A DNA stretch of 64,000 nt, taken from assembly GCA_039591075.1 (NCBI GenBank), contig JBDHEI010000007.1, positions 1 through 64,000 on the forward strand, in the 5' to 3' direction. Every line of letters begins with the position of its first letter. The first letter of the stretch is position 1. The notes beneath the pieces were generated by a model. The model worked only from the letters and a program-made list of their open reading frames with translations, ran no database searches and was not told the DNA's origin. Made by a program: the position numbers and the translations under genes. Origin of the DNA: JAOTVV01 sp039591075. GTDB lineage: Bacteria > Gemmatimonadota > Gemmatimonadetes > Gemmatimonadales > GWC2-71-9. Below, piece by piece: positions 35,226 through 43,988 of this stretch.

Positions 35226-36250
35226 ATTCCCGACTTCGGCTCGGGAACTGCTTCCAGCAATCGGTCTATTAGGTGATCCGTCGAGATCTGCTCCGACTCG
35301 GCATGGAAGTTCTTGAGGATCCGGTGACGCAGCACGGGGTGGGCGAGCGCCCGAATGTCCTCGAACGTGACGTGCACGCGACCGTCGACCAAGGCGCGTG
35401 CCTTGGCGCCGAGCACGAGATACTGTGCCGCCCGCACGCTCGCCCCGTACGAGACCCATTTCTCGATGAAGTCGGGGGTCCCGTTGGCATTGGGTCGGCT
35501 GGTGCGTACGAGGTTTACCGCGTACCGGAGGACGGCGTCGGGCACGGGAAAACGCCGCACTAGCTCCTGGAACGCGACGATGTCGCGACCCGTGATGGCA
35601 TGCTCGAACCGATGGTCCTGCACGCCCGTCGTACTGCGCACCACCTCCAGCTCCTCGTCTTCGGGCGAATAGTCGATGACGATGTTGAACATGAATCGAT
35701 CGAGCTGGGCCTCGGGCAGGGGATAGGTGCCCTCCAGCTCGATCGGGTTCTGGGTGGCGAAGACGAAGAAGGGCTCTTCCAAGTCGTACGTCCGCCCCTG
35801 CACGGTCACCCGATGCTCCTGCATGGCCTCGAGCAGCGCGGACTGTGTCTTGGGTGGCGTCCGGTTGATCTCGTCGGCGAGCACGATGTTCGCGAAGATG
35901 GGTCCCGGCATGAACACCATCCGCCGCTGTCCCGTCTCGGGATCTTCCTGGACGAGATCGGTGCCGGTGATGTCGGATGGCATGAGATCCGGCGTAAACT
36001 GGATTCGAGAGAACTCGAGATCCAAGACGTCGGCGAAGGTCCGGATCAGGAGAGTCTTGGCGAGGCCAGGCACGCCGATGATCAGGCTGTTTCCACCCAC
36101 GAAGAGCGTCAACACCACTTGGCCGACGACCTCGTCTTGGCCGACGATCAGTTTCTTGAGCTCGCTCACGACCCGGTCCCGTCCGGCACGGAGGCGATCG
36201 GCGAGGGCGATGTCGTCGGCGGATTCGAGCGCTGCGGCTTGCGTGGTCAT
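35222..36250 (-). CDS. moxR: MoxR-family AAA+ ATPase
   Basis: A 342-residue AAA+ ATPase. The Walker A motif is GVPGLAKTLL, Walker B VLADEINRTPPKTQ, sensor-type ATQNPIE and a C-terminal lid domain. MoxR ATPases are thought to work as chaperones that activate or assemble protein complexes together with vWA partners. It has the usual DUF58 and vWA proteins directly downstream (4-bp overlap). The ATG at 36250 lies 10 bp after the DUF4159 stop. Confidence 0.95.
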   Translation of the reverse strand: MTTQAAALESADDIALADRLRAGRDRVVSELKKLIVGQDEVVGQVVLTLFVGGNSLIIGVPGLAKTLLIRTFADVLDLEFSRIQFTPDLMPSDITGTDLVQEDPETGQRRMVFMPGPIFANIVLADEINRTPPKTQSALLEAMQEHRVTVQGRTYDLEEPFFVFATQNPIELEGTYPLPEAQLDRFMFNIVIDYSPEDEELEVVRSTTGVQDHRFEHAITGRDIVAFQELVRRFPVPDAVLRYAVNLVRTSRPNANGTPDFIEKWVSYGASVRAAQYLVLGAKARALVDGRVHVTFEDIRALAHPVLRHRILKNFHAESEQISTDHLIDRLLEAVPEPKSGM

Positions 36251-36260
36251 GACACTCCAG

Positions 36261-37073
36261 TCAGTGGGTCATCGCGTAGACGATGTAGTTGATGCCGAGC
36301 TTGTAGGCCTCGTTGGTGATGTCGATGGGAATGAGTCCCGTGTCGGAGAATTCCCACGACTCCCCGATGTCGTTGTCGTAATTGGCGATGATCAGCAGCC
36401 GCTTGTTCGGGTCGTTGTCTTCGAAGATTCCGTAGAAGGAAGAAGGCAGGAACCTATAGGGGTGGACGTAACCATCCAGTGACTCGATCTCGTAGAACGA
36501 GTGAAAGATCGGGTGCGACGCATCGAGGCGCACCAGCCGGTGGTCGGGCAGCACCCGTCGCAGTTGTTCCTCGAAGTTGAACCACTGCCATTCCGCAAAA
36601 TCGTCGAAGATGACGAAGCCGCCCTTGAGGAGGTAGTCCCGCAGGGATGCGGCCTCTTCGTCCGTCTGCGTCCAGTGTCCCGGCTCGGACATGTACGCGA
36701 CGGGGTATTGGAGCAACGTCGGGTCGTCGAGGGCCAGAATATTGCTCGCGTCGAGCGCCACCGAGATCGAGGTCAGCTCGGTCAGGATCTTGGTGAAGTG
36801 GCGCTCCGCGCGCGGGTAGTCGTGGTCCCACTGGTAGTCGGCCCCGAAAAACCCGCGACCCCAGCTGGCGCGGTCGGGCGTGTACCGCAGCCGCACGAAC
36901 GTGAGACGGCCGTCGTACGGGACGTTGAACGCCTCGAAGTCGACGTCCGCCGATACGGGGGCTGAACGCCTGCCGAAACCCCGTTGGCGCTCCTGGCCGT
37001 GCAACGCCACCGTGGCCAGAGAGAGGGCCACGGCGACCAGCAGAGCGATGCGGAGGTGGCTAGCGGCGTGCAT
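36261..37073 (-). CDS. DUF4159-family secreted protein (first copy)
   Basis: A 270-residue protein with a clear Sec signal (HLRIALLVAVALSLATVALH) and the DUF4159 core: FVRLRYTPDRASWGRGFFGA, then DYPRAERHF, GGFVIFDDFAEW and a terminal YVYAMTH-like end (NYIVYAMTH). DUF4159 has an N-terminal-like GATase fold and occurs with MoxR/vWA clusters; its activity is unknown. The ATG at 37073 lies inside the last codons of the TPR-protease gene (14-bp overlap). It is a paralogue of the DUF4159 gene that opens the operon, with which it shares the layout YPRAERHF/FPKADRQF and GGFVIFDDF/GGFLVIDDF. Confidence 0.88.
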   Translation of the reverse strand: MHAASHLRIALLVAVALSLATVALHGQERQRGFGRRSAPVSADVDFEAFNVPYDGRLTFVRLRYTPDRASWGRGFFGADYQWDHDYPRAERHFTKILTELTSISVALDASNILALDDPTLLQYPVAYMSEPGHWTQTDEEAASLRDYLLKGGFVIFDDFAEWQWFNFEEQLRRVLPDHRLVRLDASHPIFHSFYEIESLDGYVHPYRFLPSSFYGIFEDNDPNKRLLIIANYDNDIGESWEFSDTGLIPIDITNEAYKLGINYIVYAMTH

Positions 37074-39708
37074 CGTGAATCTCCAAGAGCAGGTCCAGGG
37101 CTTCCGCGAAGTTTGGGGCGATCTCCAGGGCCTGCAACAGCCACGTTCGTGCCCGGTCGAAGTCCCGCGCACGGAAATATGCCCGGGCGAGCTGGAACAG
37201 CGCGTCGGCGCGGTCCACCGGATCGAGCGCCACGACGGCATGACGCTCGCGCACCGCGCGTGGCCAGTCGCCTGTTTCCCCCGCGAGCTCGGCCAGCCGG
37301 CTGTGTACGGCCACGTCGAGCGGGTAGACGTACATGGCCTTGTCCAGGGCCTCGACTGCCCCCGCCCGGTCTCCCAGGGCCTCCACGTGATCCGCGAGGG
37401 CGAGCAATGCTTCGAGGTGCCCGCCGTTTAGGCTGGTGAGCACCCGGAGCTCTCCCACTGCGCGCGCCGAGTCGCCCGTCGCACTGTAGGCGCGGGCCAG
37501 ATGCCAATACGGACTGGACCCGCCAGCGTATTCCGGAAACAATGCCTTGGCGCGCTCGAGGTACGGGATGGCCCCGCGTGGATCGCCCTGCTCGACGAGC
37601 AGTTGGCCCATAGCGAGTTGCGCGACGAAATCGGCAGGGTCCGCCGCGCGGCGGCGCAGTCCTTCCGGGGTATGTCCGCCCCCGGCACCGCCTTCGCCGA
37701 TGGGCGCGGCCGCCTTCAAGGCACCGAGCGGCTGGGCGAACCGCTCACGCAGATATCGGTCGAAGACACGGTCGAACGCGTCGAGGTCGGTGCCGAGCAC
37801 AGACCGGAACACCTCCGCGGTAGTCTGGCCCTCGCGGTAGGCGCGCAGCATCCGGGTGAGCGCCGTGGGCCCGTGCTCCCGTTCGATCAGCTCGCAGACG
37901 AGCGATGCCTCATAATAGGAATAGCCGAGCTGCTCCGGGTAGGCCGGTCGGGTGAACCCATCGTTGAGCCGGCTCACAGGCAGGAGCTTTTCGTCGCGGT
38001 ACGCAATCAGGAAACCGGGATCCACGCCGTCGCCCCATCCGGGACGGGCGCGCCGCTCTTCGAACACCGCCAGTCCCTCGGTGAACCACCGAGGCACACG
38101 GCCTGCGGAGAGGCCGAGGTGGAACGTATGTGCGATCTCGTGCCATAGCGTGGAGCCCCAGTTGAACGCCCCTCGCTCGCGGGCCGACGGGGAGTCCATG
38201 GCGATCACCGGACCGAAGCTCACCCCTAAGGCACCGAGACCGACCAACCCAACCGATCGGACCGAGAAGTCGGCGTGACTCGGATACACTTCGATCCGCA
38301 CCGGCGGGTCGGGCCGATACCCGTAACGGCCGGCAAGTCGGTCGTACGCTTCCTCGGCGAGGTCTTCGATGTAGAGTGCGAGGAGCGCCGACTCTTTGCG
38401 ATCGATCGCCAACCGGAACCGCGGCGTCTCCACCTCGTCGTATCGCTCCAGGGTGTCGAGCAGGTCAAGCGTGTTCTTGGTCCAGAGATCGTACGGATCG
38501 CCCGCGAAGGCCGTCTCGAGGTTGGCGCGTCCCCGGTCCATCTGGCCGACCCGGAGCTGATTGATGCCCAACAGCGCGAAGGCGCGCCACGAGGTCGAGT
38601 CGAGCGCCACACCGTCCCCCGCGAAGCGCACGGCATCGTGGTACAGGCGGTTGCGTGCGCTCACTTCCGCCAGGACGACGTACATGCCGGCGAACCGCGG
38701 GTTGAGTGCCAACATGCGCCGCCGGAGTGTTTCGTATGCCGGTTGGTCGCCTTCCAGGTAACGCACGGCCGCCAGCAGCGCCAGGGCATCGAGCGCGCTC
38801 GGATCCACATCGAGCGCCCGCTCCACCTCGCGCGCCGCCTCGTCGTACTGCTCGGCCTCGGCGTATAGGTTTGCGCGAAACACCCGCGCGGGAACGAGGT
38901 TCGAGTTCACCTCGAGTGCTCGGTTCACATGCTCCATGGCCTCGGACGAGCCGGCGAACCGGCGGGCACGTGCTAAGCCAAGCAGGGCTCGCGGGTGGTT
39001 CGGCGCGCGCTGCAGGATGGCCTCGAATGCCTCACGCGCCTCGGTGCCCTGATACTTCTCGAGGAAGAGGTCACCGACGAGGATCTGCGCGTCGAGATTG
39101 TCCGGATCGGCGGCGATCGCCTCGTCGTACGCCCGGAGGGCATCCTGGAACAGCTGCGGATTGCGGGCGCCGAGCTGACGGACCGCGGTTGCAACGGCGG
39201 CGATGTCATCCGATGACAGGTTTCGGCTCCGGTTGTAGGTGGTGATGAAGCCGTCAAAGCCCCGCATGGCCGAATTGACCTCACCCCGTCGCTGCTGCAG
39301 CAGCAGGAGGTTGAGCCGAGCCGTGAGGCTGTCGGATGCGTTGCCCTGGACCGCACGTCGAAACTGGCGTTCGGCCTCGTCGAGCCGGCCGCGGTGGGCC
39401 AGCATCTCCCCGTGCACATTCGCCACGTGGGGGGAGTCCGGATTGCGGCGCTCGTACCGTTCCGCCTCGCCGATGGCGTCATCGTACCGTCCGATCTCAG
39501 CCAGGGCACGTGCGAGCCCACGCGCCGCTTCCTCCGATGTGGGGGCCGAGCGCACCAATCGCCGGTACTGTGCGATGGCTTCATCGTACCGTGCCGCCAC
39601 GTAGGCGGATCGGGCCTCGGCGGCCGATTCCTGCGCGACACACCACGTAGCCGGCGTCGCGAACACAGCTGCCCCGGCGAGGAGCACGCTGCAGGCCACC
39701 TTGGTCAT
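37060..39708 (-). CDS. Secreted TPR protein with a gluzincin (peptidase MA-like) domain
   Basis: An 882-residue exported protein. A Sec signal (VACSVLLAGAAVFATPATWC) leads into many TPR repeats (about 25-400). A metalloprotease domain is in the middle: the zinc motif HEIAHTFH is near residue 520, followed by WFTEGLAVFEE, which supplies the third ligand Glu as in gluzincin peptidase MA-like proteins. Further TPR repeats fill the C-terminus (about 650-880). It is a probable envelope protease presented on a helical scaffold. Its ATG overlaps the stop of the caspase-like gene (ATGA). Confidence 0.88.
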   Translation of the reverse strand: MTKVACSVLLAGAAVFATPATWCVAQESAAEARSAYVAARYDEAIAQYRRLVRSAPTSEEAARGLARALAEIGRYDDAIGEAERYERRNPDSPHVANVHGEMLAHRGRLDEAERQFRRAVQGNASDSLTARLNLLLLQQRRGEVNSAMRGFDGFITTYNRSRNLSSDDIAAVATAVRQLGARNPQLFQDALRAYDEAIAADPDNLDAQILVGDLFLEKYQGTEAREAFEAILQRAPNHPRALLGLARARRFAGSSEAMEHVNRALEVNSNLVPARVFRANLYAEAEQYDEAAREVERALDVDPSALDALALLAAVRYLEGDQPAYETLRRRMLALNPRFAGMYVVLAEVSARNRLYHDAVRFAGDGVALDSTSWRAFALLGINQLRVGQMDRGRANLETAFAGDPYDLWTKNTLDLLDTLERYDEVETPRFRLAIDRKESALLALYIEDLAEEAYDRLAGRYGYRPDPPVRIEVYPSHADFSVRSVGLVGLGALGVSFGPVIAMDSPSARERGAFNWGSTLWHEIAHTFHLGLSAGRVPRWFTEGLAVFEERRARPGWGDGVDPGFLIAYRDEKLLPVSRLNDGFTRPAYPEQLGYSYYEASLVCELIEREHGPTALTRMLRAYREGQTTAEVFRSVLGTDLDAFDRVFDRYLRERFAQPLGALKAAAPIGEGGAGGGHTPEGLRRRAADPADFVAQLAMGQLLVEQGDPRGAIPYLERAKALFPEYAGGSSPYWHLARAYSATGDSARAVGELRVLTSLNGGHLEALLALADHVEALGDRAGAVEALDKAMYVYPLDVAVHSRLAELAGETGDWPRAVRERHAVVALDPVDRADALFQLARAYFRARDFDRARTWLLQALEIAPNFAEALDLLLEIHDARR

Positions 39709-40706
39709 CCCGTCCCGCCTTCCCGTGCCCTGATGGCGCGATTGGCACGGGCGAGCGCGAGCAGTAGGCGCTCGAGTTCGCCTTCGTAGGCGTCGGATGC
39801 CAATTCAGCCTTGCGGAGCCGCAAGGCCGCAATGTCGCGATTCAGTTCCAGGCGTTCGGCGTAAAGCGCTGCGAGTGCCGGGTCATCCGTCGCGGTTGCG
39901 GCGATGCTGGGACGGGTGGTCGCGAGGAACTGCGTTCGTGCCACGGCACCGTCGCCATCCTGGGGGTCGGGTTCCTGGCTGCCGATGCCGTCGCCGTTGT
40001 CGTCGAGTTGAGCGTGCTCGGTGCGCAATCGGTTCTCCCGCTCGTAGACCCTGATCACTTCGCGCCGGGCGTAGTCGAACGCCTCGAGCACCGAGACCCG
40101 CTCGTCCTTGTCGGCGTCCGCGCCCTCGTCGACCAATGCGGCCACGAAGTGGCCGCCAAAGAGTGTTTCGTTGCGCTCGGTGCCAGACCGGGTGGCCGTG
40201 ATGATCGTGCGTCGCGGTCCCGACAGTGCGGGAAGAAAACCACCACTCGCACTCGTCAGATTGGCGAACACGACGTCCTGCGTGGGGAATCGGGCCAGCA
40301 GGGTTGCGAAGTCCGCCGCCGTCATGTCCGGTCCCGGGAGGTTGAACCGCGAGGCCCCACCTTGGGCGCTGCCATGCCCGATCAGCACCACGAAGAGTCG
40401 TGCGTCGGGCTCGATCGACGTCGCGATCCGCGCAAAGGCCGACTCGACGTTCTCCTTGGTCGACTTGCCGGTGATCGATGCCTCGCGCTCGGGTCGCTCG
40501 GCAAAGAAGAGGATGTTCTCCCCGGGCACCGCATAGCGGTCGCGCGCGGCCTGCACCAGGGACGATCCCATCTCGTGAAACAGCTCGCGGTACCCCGGCT
40601 CGCCGCCCAGGCCGCTGATCACCACGAGGTGGGTCTGCCCGTACGCTGCGGCGGTGGTGGTCAGCGCTGCAAGGAGGGCGATCGTCCCGATCCATACCGG
40701 CCTCAC
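39705..40706 (-). CDS. Caspase/legumain-fold (C13-like) protein lacking the catalytic Cys, with EF-hand-like loop
   Basis: A 333-residue protein with a signal peptide (IGTIALLAALTTTAAAYGQ). It has the clan-CD core: a first beta strand (HLVVISGLGGEPGYRELFHE) and the catalytic-His segment FVVLIGHGSAQG (His111). The segment where the nucleophilic Cys should stand reads VVFANLTSASGGF, with Thr151-Ser152 and no Cys, so it is probably inactive or works by another mechanism. Residues 197-208 (DADKDERVSVLE) fit a calcium-binding EF-hand loop (Asp197, Asp199, Asp201, Ser205, Glu208), and LDDNGDGIGS near 235 is a second Asp/Asn-rich loop. The GTG at 40706 overlaps the vWA stop (GTGA) and gives the signal peptide; a GTG 30 bp earlier is less likely. 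Confidence 0.8.
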   Translation of the reverse strand: MRPVWIGTIALLAALTTTAAAYGQTHLVVISGLGGEPGYRELFHEMGSSLVQAARDRYAVPGENILFFAERPEREASITGKSTKENVESAFARIATSIEPDARLFVVLIGHGSAQGGASRFNLPGPDMTAADFATLLARFPTQDVVFANLTSASGGFLPALSGPRRTIITATRSGTERNETLFGGHFVAALVDEGADADKDERVSVLEAFDYARREVIRVYERENRLRTEHAQLDDNGDGIGSQEPDPQDGDGAVARTQFLATTRPSIAATATDDPALAALYAERLELNRDIAALRLRKAELASDAYEGELERLLLALARANRAIRAREGGTG

Positions 40707-42991
40707 GGCAGCCCCCGCGTGCGCCGGTACGCCCACTCGGTGCCGACGAGTCCCAACAGCGCGATAAAGAGGATCGGCATGTCCCAGAGATCTCGCTGCT
40801 CGTGCACGACCGTTCCGCTCTCGGTGAAGCTCACGTCCTCCGGCAGCGAGGCAACGGTCCCGGGGGTGTAGAACTTCCCTCCGGTCTCATCGGCAATGCG
40901 CCGGAGCAGCGACGCGTTCATCTCCGCGTCGACGAACTCCGAATTCAGGTCGCCGCTCTGCACGTAGGCTACATCGGAGCCGAGCAGCGATCCCCGCTGC
41001 TCGGCGCGAACGGTCATGCGATGCAACCCGTCCTCGGTAGGTACGAACGTCGCCCGGTACTGTCCGTCCCGCTCAACGGACCACTCCATGGGAATATCCC
41101 GCTCCGCCCCGCTCGGAGCCGACACCGTCGCCGAGACCTGCGCGCCGTTGAGGGCCAGAAAGCCCGAATCGGACACCTCGGCTGTGAGCGTGACCGGAGT
41201 GCCAGACTCGACGCGGTCGGCCGAGGTCGTCACGCTGACGTGATTCGTCACGCCGCTCACGAGCCAGCGCAGCAGTTGGCGCCACAGCGTCTCGTGCGTC
41301 TGATCTTCCACCGGAATATCGGCGTGCATCTGCCAGAGCCACGTGTCTTGGACGGGCAGCGCCATCGCGCGTCCACGGCCATAGCGTTGGTAGGCGAGCA
41401 CGACAGCGGGTTCGGATAGCCCCTCCGCGTCGCCTGCGAGCAGGGTGCTTGCGCCTGGCTTGAGCTCGGTGACGCGGTTGACGGTCGTCAGCGGTGGGAG
41501 GTCGTTCCAGCGGTCCTCGGATGCCCGCTCGTCGGTGGCCAACTGTGTGACCGCGTGGGTGCGGCCGAACGGTGTCAGCCCCACCTTCACCTCGGATACG
41601 AAGCCACTCGTGTCGCGGCGGACGCCGGCCGGAAGCACGACCGGCAGCACGTCAGCGACCGGTGTGCCGCCGTAGCCGCCTTCGGCAAAGGCCCGCCGGC
41701 CCCCGAGGGCGAGGAGCCCGCCGCCGCGCCTCCCCACGAAATCCGCGATCATGTTGAGCTGGTCATGGGTGAAGAAGCTCGCCTCGACGCTCCCCAGGAT
41801 GAGGCCATCGTAGCGAAACAGTTCCTCGCGGGTGGCGGGGAACCCACCGGCAAGTTCGTCGGGCTCCTCGACGTCCAGCCGATAGAACTTGTCGTCGGCC
41901 GTCCGCTGCAGTACGACCACCCGTACGTTCTCGTCCTCGGCCAAGGCGCGGCGGAGGAACTTCACCTCCCAGCGCGGCTCGCCCTCGAAGTAGAGGATCT
42001 TGCGTCGTGCGTCCTGTACGTCGATCAACGTCTCCAGCGAGTTGTTTTCGGCGACGAGCTCTCCCGCTTCAGGCGCGATGCGGAAGCGGAACAATCGGGG
42101 TCCCGTCTCATCGGCGGTGAAGTGGGTCCGGGCCGTCGTGGCCTCCTGACTTCGAGGGAGATCCACGTCTCGTGTGCTCAAGATGCGGCCGTCGCTCTCG
42201 ACCACGACCTGCACCGTCTTGCCGCCGAAGCCGGAGTGCGTAATCGTGAGGTCGACTGCGACCGACGACCCATGCAGCACGGCACGTGGCGGATTGGCAC
42301 GGCGGATGGCTATGTCCTTGGCGAAGTGCTCCTGACCGATGCCCACAGTGTGAAGCGGGACGCCGGATGCCTGGAGCTGCAGCAGCGACTCCGTGAGCAC
42401 CGACTCGCCGTTTTCGGCGCCGTCGGACACCAGCACCAACCCGGCGAGAGGCACCGCGGCCAACTCACGCTGCGCGGCGGCAATGGCCACGCCGAGATCG
42501 GTCCGCCGTCCTGCGAACCCAAAGTCGGATACGTCCGACACCCGCTGAGCAGATTCGGAAAAGCGGAAGAACCTGAGCTTGAACCGCTCGGCCAGCGCCG
42601 AGAGGAGTGGACTCCCATCCGGACCGAAGTGCTCCGACGCAAACTCGCTGCGAGGGCTACCGGCGTGGTCGACGATGCGCATGCTGCGGGAGTCGTCGAC
42701 CAGGATGCCGAGGAAGTTCTGCTGCGGAACTACGGTCGCCACGACCAGCAGCGGTCGAGCGAGGCAGAGCGCGAGAATGGCAAAGGCCGCTGCCCGCAGA
42801 GAAGCCAGGATCACCCGGTCGCGCCTCTCGAGGCGCCGGGAGCGCAGGTAAGGCACCACCGCCAAGGCCAGCAAGGCGAGGGCTACCGCGGCGAGCACCC
42901 ACGCAGGCCATGGGGAAGCGAACCCCAGTTCACCCCGCTCGAAGACGATGGGGCGGTATTTGAACAGGAAGCTGAACAGCCGCTCCAGCAT
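40703..42991 (-). CDS. Large membrane vWA/GATase1-like protein
   Basis: A 762-residue membrane protein. Two N-terminal helices (about 29-48 and 63-86) are followed by a vWA domain with MIDAS motif LVDDSRSM near residue 98 and a later LVLVSDGAENGES. A beta-sandwich region (about 235-320) and a glutamine-amidotransferase-like domain (about 340-520, with IADFVGRRGGGLLALGGRRAF) follow; the amidotransferase catalytic Cys is not obvious there. The protein ends with a domain near 575-725 (VTLTAEVSDSGFLALNG) and a last membrane helix. It resembles uncharacterised vWA membrane proteins of MoxR clusters. The ATG is 4 bp after the stop of the DUF4159 gene. Confidence 0.87.
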   Translation of the reverse strand: MLERLFSFLFKYRPIVFERGELGFASPWPAWVLAAVALALLALAVVPYLRSRRLERRDRVILASLRAAAFAILALCLARPLLVVATVVPQQNFLGILVDDSRSMRIVDHAGSPRSEFASEHFGPDGSPLLSALAERFKLRFFRFSESAQRVSDVSDFGFAGRRTDLGVAIAAAQRELAAVPLAGLVLVSDGAENGESVLTESLLQLQASGVPLHTVGIGQEHFAKDIAIRRANPPRAVLHGSSVAVDLTITHSGFGGKTVQVVVESDGRILSTRDVDLPRSQEATTARTHFTADETGPRLFRFRIAPEAGELVAENNSLETLIDVQDARRKILYFEGEPRWEVKFLRRALAEDENVRVVVLQRTADDKFYRLDVEEPDELAGGFPATREELFRYDGLILGSVEASFFTHDQLNMIADFVGRRGGGLLALGGRRAFAEGGYGGTPVADVLPVVLPAGVRRDTSGFVSEVKVGLTPFGRTHAVTQLATDERASEDRWNDLPPLTTVNRVTELKPGASTLLAGDAEGLSEPAVVLAYQRYGRGRAMALPVQDTWLWQMHADIPVEDQTHETLWRQLLRWLVSGVTNHVSVTTSADRVESGTPVTLTAEVSDSGFLALNGAQVSATVSAPSGAERDIPMEWSVERDGQYRATFVPTEDGLHRMTVRAEQRGSLLGSDVAYVQSGDLNSEFVDAEMNASLLRRIADETGGKFYTPGTVASLPEDVSFTESGTVVHEQRDLWDMPILFIALLGLVGTEWAYRRTRGLP

Positions 42992-42995
42992 CGCG

Positions 42996-43787
42996 CTAAT
43001 GGCTCATTCCGTAGACAATCATGTTCACGCCCAGTTGGTACGCAAAGTTCGAGAATTGCAAAGGATACCACGGATCGTCCGCCCACTCCCAGGCATCACC
43101 GAGGTCCGTGTTCCAGTTGATCACGACCATGAGTCGACCGCGTGCATCGAAGATCCCGCGAAGGGCCGGCACGTAGCCGTCGCGCTCCCAGGTCGGTCGC
43201 CCACCCACGCCGCGCCCACGGCCCGGGACCTGGAGGATCTCGTCGATGTCGTAGAAGGCGTGCAGGAGTGGATGGTCCTGCGCAAGGTCGACGATGTCGT
43301 ATTCCGGAAGGACGTGGCGAATCTCCGTTTCGAAGTTCTCCCACTGCCGCGTCCCCCAGAAATCATCGATCACCAGGAACCCGCCCGCAAGCAGGTAGTC
43401 GCGGAGTCCGGCCACCTCGGGAGCGCTGAGCCCCATGTATCCCACTTCCAGGGCGTACAGAAACGGATACTGGCGTAGCGCGGGATCGTCGAGCCGGATC
43501 GGGTTCTCCATCTCGTAGGCATCGATGTTGGTCAGATGACGAAGCCCGACCAGGAATTGGCGGTCGGCCTTCGGGAAGTCCACGGCCCAACTATCGCCGA
43601 ACCGACCCCACCGGTACCCGCTGTACTGGGCCCTGGTGAAATAGAACGCCCGCCCGGTCCGGACCGCTGCAATCTGGCTCATCGGTTTCGACGCGGTTGC
43701 GACCGACCGCGGTGTGGGGCGCGCGCCGGCTGCGACCAGGAGGGTACTGGCCAGACTCAGAGCGGGAAGGACGATAGCGCGTCGCAG
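42996..43787 (-). CDS. DUF4159-family secreted protein (second copy), apparent CTG start
   Basis: A protein of about 263 residues with the DUF4159 core (FYFTRAQYSGYRWGRFGDSW, DFPKADRQF, GGFLVIDDFWGTRQW) and the family end NMIVYGMSH. The hydrophobic signal LRRAIVLPALSLASTLLVAA is in frame upstream of the first in-frame ATG (43682), so an ATG start would delete it. The only plausible start of the signal is a CTG at 43787, with GGGAG 5 nt upstream; no ATG, GTG or TTG is nearby in frame. An ATG at 43809 is in another frame. A sequencing or assembly frameshift is the alternative. It opens the nine-gene operon; the DNA to its right (43788-43988) is the divergent promoter region. Confidence 0.78.
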   Translation of the reverse strand: MRRAIVLPALSLASTLLVAAGARPTPRSVATASKPMSQIAAVRTGRAFYFTRAQYSGYRWGRFGDSWAVDFPKADRQFLVGLRHLTNIDAYEMENPIRLDDPALRQYPFLYALEVGYMGLSAPEVAGLRDYLLAGGFLVIDDFWGTRQWENFETEIRHVLPEYDIVDLAQDHPLLHAFYDIDEILQVPGRGRGVGGRPTWERDGYVPALRGIFDARGRLMVVINWNTDLGDAWEWADDPWYPLQFSNFAYQLGVNMIVYGMSH

Positions 43788-43988
43788 AGGTGCTCCCGGA
43801 GTCGTCCATGGAGGTGTGTCGGCACTACAAAGAATACCAGGGCGAGCGTACCGGGTTCCCTCGAGGCGTCGGCACGGATGTCTCGGGATCTCTCGCGTTC
43901 CTGGCTGCGACCCCCCGGTGGCCGACTCGCAGTCGTCGGTATTACGTTGGGGTTCGGCCCATTCTGCATCAGGAGGAGGAACCTTAGC

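Noticed and set aside
41555..43120. Plus-strand open frame of 521 codons antisense to the large vWA gene
   Set aside because: The minus strand holds a coherent membrane vWA protein; this frame is Arg/His/Gln-rich without domains.
43591..43809. ATG at 43809 as the start of the DUF4159 protein
   Set aside because: It is in a different frame from the signal peptide and DUF4159 core, and has no Shine-Dalgarno. It would work only with a frameshift.
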